28,348 bases of DNA from contig JAIOTF010000403.1 in NCBI GenBank assembly GCA_021107195.1, positions 1 to 28,348 on the forward strand, in the 5' to 3' direction. Below, piece after piece: positions 20,431-27,161 of the stretch. The notes beneath the pieces were generated by a model. It was not told the origin of the DNA. It was given only the letters and a program-made list of their open reading frames with translations, and did not search any database. Within the stretch, counting starts at the first letter, position 1; the number at the start of each line of letters is the position of its first letter. Made by a program: the position numbers and the translations under genes. This stretch comes from Anaerolineaceae bacterium. GTDB taxonomy: Bacteria; Chloroflexota; Anaerolineae; Anaerolineales; Anaerolineaceae.

Positions 20431-22116
20431 TTATTCCTCGTTTGAGATGGGCACCCAGGTCAGGATACTGGTGCCCTTGTCTGACTCAGTGCTGATATCA
20501 ACGTCTCCCCCCACATTACGGGCGCGGGTTTGCATATTTGGCAGACCATGACCCAGGGTAAATTTCACCTGGTTGAGGTCAAAGCCGCGTCCGTCATCGC
20601 GGATCTCCAGGAGTATTCGTTCGCCAGTCGCCCATAAACAGACATCCACATTCATCGCCTGGGCATGCCTGGCAACGTTCGCCAGGGCTTCCTGGCAGAT
20701 GTGGAACAGGACGGTTGCACGCTCACCCGATAGAGTGCCCAATTTTTCGCTCGGGGTCTGCAGGACGGTATTGACCAGGGTGTTGGTGCGAAATTCGATC
20801 ACCAGGCGATTGATGCCCTGCATCAGGTCTTCATCGTATAACTGGTGGGGACGCAAATCGAGGATATAAGCGCGAATATCGCGAATGGTGTTGTTTAAGT
20901 CTCCGATCGCTTGCTTGATGCGCTTTTGGGCGCGATCTGGCTCTTCCTCCATGAGCAATCGAGCGTGTTCCAGGATCAAGCCAACAGCATAGATCGATTG
21001 GATCACACCGTCATGCAGGTCCATTCCGATCCGTTCTCTTTCTTCCAGCACGGCAATTCGCCGCTGCTGTAAATTCACCTGCGCATTTTCGATTGCTGTT
21101 CCAACCCATGAGCTGAGTGCAGAAAGGAATTGCATTTCCATTTCGTCCAGTGGACGGTGATCACATGTGGCAACACACATCACACCCAGCACACCTTGAC
21201 GGCCGTTCAATGGATAGCATGCAACCTGATAGAATCCGCTGGCGAGGGCTTCTTCCGAAAGTCCGTAACCGTTATTCTTGTGCAGCACCATGTGCCGCGA
21301 CTGGCCGATCTCTGCTGTGGAGCCAACAATACCCTGACCGAATTTGAAATTTTGCTCTGTCCATAAGCGTTTGACTGCCGTGCCGCGATGGCGCGCCAGC
21401 CTCAAAGTCTTGCTGTCCCCCTGTCGCAGATAGATTTCGCCTACTTCCAGTTTGAGATATTCCATCACCTGGATCAGGGAATGATCCAGGATTTCATCGA
21501 TATCTGTTGAGGAAGCCAGCGTGGAAACCAGCTCGTTAAGCAGTGCCAGATTCTCATTGCGTCGGGTGAGGATGCGATCGCGCTGCACGCGCTGTTTGTA
21601 AAGCCGGGTATTGGCAATGGCGATGGCAGCATAAGCCGCAAGCGTCTCGATCACTTGTTGGTCATCTGGCGAGAAGCCCTCATTTTCGTTTTTGTCCGTC
21701 AGATAAATCTGTCCCAGTTGGTTTTCCCCCAGTTGGATGGGAACTGCCAGGAAAGAATTGATTACCGGGGAGCAGGTGGGGCTGCCAAAGTCACGTAAAT
21801 CATCGGGCATATTGGCAATCCGCAAGGGTTCGCTGTTACTCAGGAAAGTGTGGATCACACAATCATTCTGATCAGAGCGTTCCATGCGGCGGATCTCGCC
21901 GTCCACCATGCCCACTGGAATGAATTGTTCCAGCTTTTGGTTTTCATCGATCACACCAACCGCGGCAAAATTAGCACCGGCTTGCTTGCAAGCTTCAACG
22001 CCGATCCGTTCCAACAGCTTCCCGAGCGGGATGTCTTTGATCCGCACGAGATCCAGGCTGGCACGATGCAGCGCCACCAAACGTTCTTCTAATTGTTCAC
22101 GAGTGAGAATGACCAT
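20431..22116 (-). CDS. soluble GAF-domain sensor histidine kinase (NarL/DesK type, HisKA_3)
   Basis: This 561-residue cytoplasmic kinase has no membrane helices. Two GAF-like sensor domains occupy about residues 25-175 and 195-345, with a coiled-coil linker between them. The HisKA_3 dimerisation helix carries the phosphoacceptor H368 in ERIGMDLHDGVIQSIYAVG. The HATPase domain shows the N-box CQEALANVARHAQA and G-box EIRDDGRGFD...HGLPNMQTRA. Such kinases normally pair with a LuxR/NarL-type regulator, but none lies nearby, so it is an orphan here. It is divergent from the large hybrid kinase and leads an operon with the methyltransferase gene. No clear RBS precedes the ATG at 22116. Confidence 0.9.
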   Translation of the reverse strand: MVILTREQLEERLVALHRASLDLVRIKDIPLGKLLERIGVEACKQAGANFAAVGVIDENQKLEQFIPVGMVDGEIRRMERSDQNDCVIHTFLSNSEPLRIANMPDDLRDFGSPTCSPVINSFLAVPIQLGENQLGQIYLTDKNENEGFSPDDQQVIETLAAYAAIAIANTRLYKQRVQRDRILTRRNENLALLNELVSTLASSTDIDEILDHSLIQVMEYLKLEVGEIYLRQGDSKTLRLARHRGTAVKRLWTEQNFKFGQGIVGSTAEIGQSRHMVLHKNNGYGLSEEALASGFYQVACYPLNGRQGVLGVMCVATCDHRPLDEMEMQFLSALSSWVGTAIENAQVNLQQRRIAVLEERERIGMDLHDGVIQSIYAVGLILEHARLLMEEEPDRAQKRIKQAIGDLNNTIRDIRAYILDLRPHQLYDEDLMQGINRLVIEFRTNTLVNTVLQTPSEKLGTLSGERATVLFHICQEALANVARHAQAMNVDVCLWATGERILLEIRDDGRGFDLNQVKFTLGHGLPNMQTRARNVGGDVDISTESDKGTSILTWVPISNEE

Positions 22117-22254
22117 ATACCACTATCAGCCCAAATAGATTTACCCTGAGCGCAGTGCACACATAATGGGCACTTAGCAGAAATCACGGGTATTAAGATA
22201 TATTTTAGCATATTTTACTGCGTGATTAGATGAAAACTCTTCTGTCCTCTGAAG

Positions 22255-22269
22255 TCAAGTTTTACTTGA
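22255..22269. promoter_or_regulatory. perfect inverted repeat between the divergent kinase genes
   Basis: TCAAGT-TTT-ACTTGA is a perfect 6-bp palindrome around a 3-base centre, placed about 82 bp before the hybrid kinase start and 139 bp before the GAF kinase start. It could be an operator or a small hairpin. It is short enough to arise by chance. Confidence 0.3.
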
Positions 22270-22350
22270 AATTAATACCCGATTTTCAGACATACGTTAT
22301 ACTTTTAATACAATAGCGATGGCAAAGGTTCGTTCTCAAGGAAGGTGTGT

Positions 22351-25300
22351 GTGGTTAATTATATCCCCGCCATAATCTCTGGTGCCGTGTTTTCTGTTGG
22401 GTTGTATCATTTCTTCCTGTTTCTTAAACGAACTCGCAGTCAGCAGTATCTTTCCTTCGCATCCTTGAGTATGCTGATTGGTTTGTCCATTTTATCGAAT
22501 GCCGGCATCTATGTTTCCAATACCCTTCCAACAGTTATTTTCTGGCAACGCGCCAACACAATTGCCCTATCGCTGGCTGTTTTAACATTTCTTTGGTTTA
22601 TCTATACGTCAACTTCGACGTTGTCCAGAAAATGGGTGCGCATCATCGCTGTGGTGTTTGGTACATTCATCATTTTAATGATTTTCAATCCGCAAATTTT
22701 ATTTTGGGATACACAAAACACTTCTGTGCGCGGCATTGCCCGTCCTTTTCAAACAGAAATATATCTGCGTGGCGCGACTCCTGGACCTCTTTTGGATGGG
22801 GTCAGCTATTTTTCGTTTGCCATTGCAGCGTATCTGATCTATGGGGTATTGGCTTACTATCGGAAAACATCTTTCCGAGAGGCTTCTTCACTGATCATTT
22901 CCTTGATTCTGTTGTTCATTGCCGGTGTTTTCGACACCCTGAAATTCATGGGTATCTTTTCCAGTCAGCCTTACCTGCTGAAATTTGCCGCTCCCATTAT
23001 GGTAATGTTCCTTGCCAGCGGGTATTCTTTTGAAGTGATCAAGGCAGCCGCTAATACAGATCACCTGAAAGATCTCAATCTGGTTTTGGAAAAGCGGATC
23101 GAAGAGCGCACCGTCGAGATACGTCGGCAAAAGGAATATTTTCAATCACTCTTCCTCCACAACCCCCTGGCGGTTGTGACATTGGACAGCGAGGATAATA
23201 TTGCTGCTGCCAATCCTGCTTTTTGTGATTTATTCGGGTACGAAACAGATGAAGTGCTTGGTGAAAATCTAGATCAAATGATCTCAACCCCGGAAATGAT
23301 GGCAGCATTGGCTGCCATAACGAAAGAAGTAAAACAAGGCAGTTCGATCAGATTGACCACCCACCGGCGTAAAAAGGATGGCACTTTAATTCCAGTGGAT
23401 GTACATGGTGTACCGATCAGCATTGATGGTGCGGTTCAAGGGGCACTCGCCATTTACCGGGATATTTCTGAACGCTTGCAATCTGAAGCTGAACTGCGCC
23501 GGCAAAAATATCTTGAACAGAAATACTTTGATGCGGCCGGCGTGCTTCTGATGGCCATGAACAGTGAAGGTAAAGTTTTGCGCATCAATCGCAAAGGCTG
23601 CCAGCTTCTTGGATATCAAGAGGAAGATATTGTCGGAAAGAACTGGTTTGAAAATTTTCTTCCTGAAACTGAACGCCAAATTATCCAGGAAGTGTTTTCA
23701 GACATTCTTGAGGGAAACACACCACCCCATCAGAGCGTTGAAAACAAAGTGTTGATCAGCTCTGGGGAAGAGCGGCTGGTTTCCTGGAATACGACGCTTT
23801 TGATTGGGGAAAATAACCAGGTTCTGGTGGTTACATCTGGTTACGATATCACCGAACAGCGGAAAATTGAACTGGCGCTAAAAGCCAATGAGGCCCGTTT
23901 CCGATCATTGTTTGAGGATTCACCAATTGCGCTCTGGGAAGAAGATTTTTCGGCACTGAAAAACTATTTTGACACATTAAGAAGCTCTGGGGTTTCGGAT
24001 TTCCAGGTATATTTCGACGAACATCCCGAAGAAGTGGCGCATTGTGCCAGCATAGTAAAGGTCCTTAATGTCAATCAGGCTACCCTGTCACTGTACAAAG
24101 CCGATACAAAGGATTTGATCTACCAGGGGCTGAACCGCATTTTGGGCCCGGATTCACTGGAAACTTTCAAGCAGGAATTAATCGCCCTGGCTGGGGGGCA
24201 CCAGCATTTCACTGCAGAAATCAAACAGGCCACGATGGACGGAGAAAGCCTGGATGTGTTGATGCGTCTCTCGGTGGCGCCCAATTATGAGGACACCTGG
24301 GAGGAAGTCTTTATTTCTATTCAGGATATCTCTGAGCGTAAAGCCATGGAAGAAAACCTCAGGCAGGCCAAAGAAGCAGCAGAAATGGCGGCAGTTGCCA
24401 AATCTGAGTTTTTGGCTACGATGAGCCACGAGATCCGCACCCCAATGAACGGCGTAATTGGCATGACAGGATTGCTGATGGATACCCCGCTCACTAACGA
24501 ACAATATGAGTATGTAGAAACTGTTCGGATCAGCGGAGAAAGCTTGCTGACGATCATCAATGATATTCTCGACTTTTCCAAGATCGAGTCAGGCCGTATG
24601 GAATTGGAAAAGCAGCCTTTCAACCTTCGGAGATGTGTTGAAGATGCGTTAGATCTCTTGAGTACCAAAGCCTTCAAGAAAGGGCTGGAATTGCTGGGAA
24701 GTATCGAGGCCGGTGTGCCTGAATATATTTTGGGCGATGTGACCAGGACGCGGCAGATATTGGTCAATTTGATCGGCAACGCGGTTAAATTCACAGAACA
24801 GGGTGAGGTGGTTGTCTCAGTGCAAACCGTTCCTGCTCAGGAAGATCGCCTGTTGTTCAAGGTGCGGGATACCGGTATTGGTATTCCTCAAAACCGCTTG
24901 AACCGTTTGTTTAAGTCCTTTTCTCAAGTTGATTCTTCCACCACTCGCCAATACGGCGGCACTGGTTTAGGACTGGCTATTTCCAAACAGTTGTCCGAAT
25001 TGATGGGGGGAACAATGTGGGTCGAAAGCGAGGAAGGAAAAGGATCGACATTCTTCTTTGAGATCCAGGCAAGTGCCGTTGAATCACAGGAAGTGGATTC
25101 CCACAAGGTGTATGATGTAAGTCGGTTGCAAGGAAAACGTGTTTTGATCGTGGATGATAATCCGACCAACTGTCGCATTTTGAGTTTGCAGTGCCGCAAC
25201 TGGAGGATCGAATCGCTGGCAGTGCAATCCGGCGACGAAGCGCTGGATCATTTGCGTGAAGGGGAAAGATTTGACCTTGGCATCCTCGACATGCAAATGC

Positions 25301-26337
25301 CGGATATGGATGGTGTTGAGCTGGCGGTGGCGATGCGGTCGCTGGAAACGGCAACAGAGATGCCGCTGATCATGTTGAGTTCAGTTGGGAAACCGAAACA
25401 CCGTCAAACAGACCTGGCCATTGCGAACTTCAAGATTTTTCTTTCAAAACCGGTGAAGCAATTCAACCTTTTTAGAGCGATGTCGGAGGCATTAGGCACA
25501 GCAGAAACGAAACTGAATCTAAGCGCGATGAAGACCGAGGTTGGCATTGACCATGATCTCGGCATTCGAATCCCGCTTCGCATCCTGATCGCCGAGGATA
25601 ATCCTGTCAATCAGAAGCTGGCCTTGCGGGTGCTTGAGAAAATGGGATACCGGGCAGATGCTGTGGGCAATGGGTTAGAAGTGATCGAATCCCTGGCTCG
25701 CCAGTTATACGATGTGGTCTTTATGGATGTGCAGATGCCAGAAATGGATGGTCTGGAAGCTACACGCCGTATCCGGGAGAACTTTGCAGAAGATGACCAG
25801 CCGCGTATCGTTGCCATGACGGCCAATGCTATGATGGGTGATCGTGATGTTTGTTTTGAAGCTGGTATGGATGACTACATCAGTAAGCCAATCCGTTTTG
25901 AGGAAATTCAAAATGTCCTTGAGCGGTGTGAACCCCTCCAGCAGGGTGAGGATGTTGAGCAGGGGCAAACCTCGGATTTGGGAGATGCGCAGCCTGCATT
26001 AGATCCAGAGACCCTGGATTCTTTGGGAAACGAATTGGGACAAGAGATATTGGTTGAGCTTTCCCAGCTTTTCCTGGAAGAGGCAGAGAAGATCGTCGCT
26101 GATATTCATAAAGCGGATGAGAAATCTGATGCTGAAGGTCTGCGGGCGGCGGCACATTCCTTGAAGGGGGCCAGTTTGAATATGGGAGCCAAACCGCTGG
26201 CAGATATTTGCAAGATCATTGAACAACGCGCTCGGGATGGAGAAATGCACGGAATCAGCGCAATGGTGCATCAAATGGACATTCATTATCAGCATGTCTG
26301 CAAGGCATTGAAGGAGATCATTCAATCGGATCAATGA
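22351..26337 (+). CDS. hybrid sensor histidine kinase: 7TM-PAS-PAS-PAS-HisKA-HATPase-REC-REC-HPt
   Basis: This roughly 1328-residue protein contains a complete phosphorelay. Seven hydrophobic helices (about 5-235) match the histidine-kinase 7TM sensor region. PAS-like domains follow at about 265-375, 380-510 and 520-675, linked by helical RDISERLQ, DITEQRKIE and DISERKAME segments. HisKA carries H693 in FLATMSHEIRTPMNGV. HATPase shows RQILVNLIGNAVKF, RDTGIGIP and YGGTGLGLAIS. REC1 has D980 (LGILDMQMPDMDG), REC2 has D1126 (VVFMDVQMPEMDG), and HPt has H1269 (AAAHSLKGASLNMGA). Every phosphotransfer residue is present. GTG at 22351, 8 nt after AAGGA, is preferred over GTG at 22345, which touches the RBS. 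There is no DNA-binding output, so a separate regulator must receive the signal. Confidence 0.92.
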   Translation: MVNYIPAIISGAVFSVGLYHFFLFLKRTRSQQYLSFASLSMLIGLSILSNAGIYVSNTLPTVIFWQRANTIALSLAVLTFLWFIYTSTSTLSRKWVRIIAVVFGTFIILMIFNPQILFWDTQNTSVRGIARPFQTEIYLRGATPGPLLDGVSYFSFAIAAYLIYGVLAYYRKTSFREASSLIISLILLFIAGVFDTLKFMGIFSSQPYLLKFAAPIMVMFLASGYSFEVIKAAANTDHLKDLNLVLEKRIEERTVEIRRQKEYFQSLFLHNPLAVVTLDSEDNIAAANPAFCDLFGYETDEVLGENLDQMISTPEMMAALAAITKEVKQGSSIRLTTHRRKKDGTLIPVDVHGVPISIDGAVQGALAIYRDISERLQSEAELRRQKYLEQKYFDAAGVLLMAMNSEGKVLRINRKGCQLLGYQEEDIVGKNWFENFLPETERQIIQEVFSDILEGNTPPHQSVENKVLISSGEERLVSWNTTLLIGENNQVLVVTSGYDITEQRKIELALKANEARFRSLFEDSPIALWEEDFSALKNYFDTLRSSGVSDFQVYFDEHPEEVAHCASIVKVLNVNQATLSLYKADTKDLIYQGLNRILGPDSLETFKQELIALAGGHQHFTAEIKQATMDGESLDVLMRLSVAPNYEDTWEEVFISIQDISERKAMEENLRQAKEAAEMAAVAKSEFLATMSHEIRTPMNGVIGMTGLLMDTPLTNEQYEYVETVRISGESLLTIINDILDFSKIESGRMELEKQPFNLRRCVEDALDLLSTKAFKKGLELLGSIEAGVPEYILGDVTRTRQILVNLIGNAVKFTEQGEVVVSVQTVPAQEDRLLFKVRDTGIGIPQNRLNRLFKSFSQVDSSTTRQYGGTGLGLAISKQLSELMGGTMWVESEEGKGSTFFFEIQASAVESQEVDSHKVYDVSRLQGKRVLIVDDNPTNCRILSLQCRNWRIESLAVQSGDEALDHLREGERFDLGILDMQMPDMDGVELAVAMRSLETATEMPLIMLSSVGKPKHRQTDLAIANFKIFLSKPVKQFNLFRAMSEALGTAETKLNLSAMKTEVGIDHDLGIRIPLRILIAEDNPVNQKLALRVLEKMGYRADAVGNGLEVIESLARQLYDVVFMDVQMPEMDGLEATRRIRENFAEDDQPRIVAMTANAMMGDRDVCFEAGMDDYISKPIRFEEIQNVLERCEPLQQGEDVEQGQTSDLGDAQPALDPETLDSLGNELGQEILVELSQLFLEEAEKIVADIHKADEKSDAEGLRAAAHSLKGASLNMGAKPLADICKIIEQRARDGEMHGISAMVHQMDIHYQHVCKALKEIIQSDQ

Positions 26338-26356
26338 GACGGGATTCAAAGGCGGG

Positions 26357-26425
26357 GCAAATGCCCGCAGCATTCCGACTACCCGGTTTCCAGCCCGTTT
26401 CTGTATTCAGGGACGAGGCATTTGC
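26357..26425. repeat. inverted repeat GCAAATGCC / GGCATTTGC after the hybrid kinase
   Basis: GCAAATGCC (26357-26365) and GGCATTTGC (26417-26425) are exact reverse complements 51 nt apart. The left arm also sits inside a local GCGGG / CCCGC hairpin. No T-run follows, so it is probably a dispersed intergenic repeat rather than a terminator. Confidence 0.45.
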
Positions 26426-26454
26426 GTAAATTTCCTGTTGAAACGAGCAAAAAT

Positions 26455-26566
26455 CAGCGATTCTCAATATGATGAAAGTGACGCTATTGTAGTAACGACT
26501 TCAGTCGTTAAGTGTTTGAAATTAACGATTAAAATCGTTACTACCAAGATAAACTGAGAATTGCTG
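26455..26566 (-). mobile_element. 112-bp MITE-like palindromic element, copy 2 (well preserved)
   Basis: Terminal inverted repeats CAGCGATTCTCA (26455-26466) and TGAGAATTGCTG (26555-26566) match at 11 of 12 positions. The direct repeat AGCAAAAAT flanks both sides (26446-26454 and 26567-26575), 9 bp as expected for a target duplication. Inside are two perfect palindromes, TAACGACT-TC-AGTCGTTA and TAACGATT-AA-AATCGTTA (as read on the plus strand). There is no coding capacity, so it must have been moved by a transposase encoded elsewhere. The second, damaged copy is at 124-220 plus 1281-1299. Confidence 0.8.
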
Positions 26567-26598
26567 AGCAAAAATTTTCCTGGTTGCCTTTCGGTTTC

Positions 26599-26607
26599 TG
26601 GTATACT
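26599..26607 (+). promoter_or_regulatory. extended -10 promoter element for the SWIM gene
   Basis: TGGTATACT combines the TGn extension with a good -10 (TATACT at 26602-26607). A -35 at normal spacing is weak, as allowed for extended -10 promoters. The surrounding TTTCTGGTATACTATGAG resembles the promoter at 10405-10420. Confidence 0.5.
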
Positions 26608-26654
26608 ATGAGTAATGAACTGAAAGGATAATACTGATAGCGATGCGAGTATTA

Positions 26655-26717
26655 ATGGAAGACAATTTGATATGTAAATTTCGAGGCACGCCGGTGCGCG
26701 GCGTGTCTTGCTTTTAA
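26655..26717 (+). CDS. possible 20-residue Cys-containing leader ORF before the SWIM gene
   Basis: ATG at 26655 to TAA at 26715 encodes a peptide beginning MEDNLICKFRG and ending GVSCF; an in-frame ATG at 26643 would add four residues. The RBS is weak. The pattern N-x-I-C...G...V...S can be aligned with the mini-gene at 10468 (NIIC...G..V...S). The second half of the ORF is the hairpin at 26685-26707, so the coding look may be incidental. Confidence 0.25.
   Translation: MEDNLICKFRGTPVRGVSCF
26685..26715 (+). terminator. GC-rich hairpin in the SWIM gene leader, terminator- or attenuator-like
   Basis: GGCACGCC (26685-26692) pairs with GGCGTGTC (26700-26707) across a 7-nt loop with one G-U pair, followed by TTGCTTTT. 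It lies between the promoter and the SWIM gene RBS, so it may attenuate transcription rather than end an upstream gene. Confidence 0.5.
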
Positions 26718-26744
26718 ATTCGCATAAAAAGGAGAACAACGGAT

Positions 26745-26990
26745 ATGGACTCTGGCATGATTGGCAAGATCGAAAAGGCCAAAAGGTATGCAGCAGAAGG
26801 CCGTGAGCGTTTTCAATTTCAATCCTTTACAATCAATGTTGAAGGTGAAAATAACACACATTGTGTTAATTATCGCGATGGCGAATGGGCTTGCGATTGC
26901 AATTTTTTCCAGTCGCGGGGACGCTGCAGTCACACCATGGCACTTGAGTTCATTCTGGAAGGTATGCTTTCAGCTACCAAAGAAGAATAG
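26745..26990 (+). CDS. standalone SWIM zinc-finger protein
   Basis: This 81-residue protein consists of little beyond a SWIM domain. The ligands are C50-x-C52-x8-C61-x-H63 (ACDCNFFQSRGRCSHTMA), matching the CxCxnCxH signature that binds one zinc and mediates nucleic-acid or protein contacts. A basic N-terminus (KIEKAKRYAAEGRERF) precedes a short beta region. In other bacteria SWIM domains usually sit in larger proteins, often next to SNF2 helicases; none is encoded here. AAAGGAG lies about 10 nt before the ATG at 26745. An ATG at 26757 is less well placed. The leader of about 130 nt contains a hairpin and a possible mini-ORF. Confidence 0.85.
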   Translation: MDSGMIGKIEKAKRYAAEGRERFQFQSFTINVEGENNTHCVNYRDGEWACDCNFFQSRGRCSHTMALEFILEGMLSATKEE

Positions 26991-27055
26991 CCTTTTGGGT
27001 TTATCCCCTGTGCGCATTTTAAACCTGCGTATAGCATAACAGTGTTAAAATCTTC

Positions 27056-27087
27056 AAGCACCTCAAGGCACCTCCCTTGAGGTGCTT
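27056..27087 (+). terminator. probable intrinsic terminator after the SWIM gene
   Basis: A perfect 12-bp stem AAGCACCTCAAG / CTTGAGGTGCTT with an 8-nt loop is followed by GTTATCTCCTT. The T-tract is short, so termination strength is uncertain. Confidence 0.65.
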
Positions 27088-27161
27088 GTTATCTCCTTCG
27101 CAGGCTGGTAAATTCCTTCAGAGCTTTGGGATCAAAAGGTCTTAACAACCTGGAGAATGGT

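Noticed and set aside
26482..26561. Palindrome pair first considered as a CRISPR repeat or a terminator
   Set aside because: There is no spacer-repeat periodicity, the T-runs are absent, and the same block occurs elsewhere with terminal inverted repeats, so a mobile repeat explains it better.
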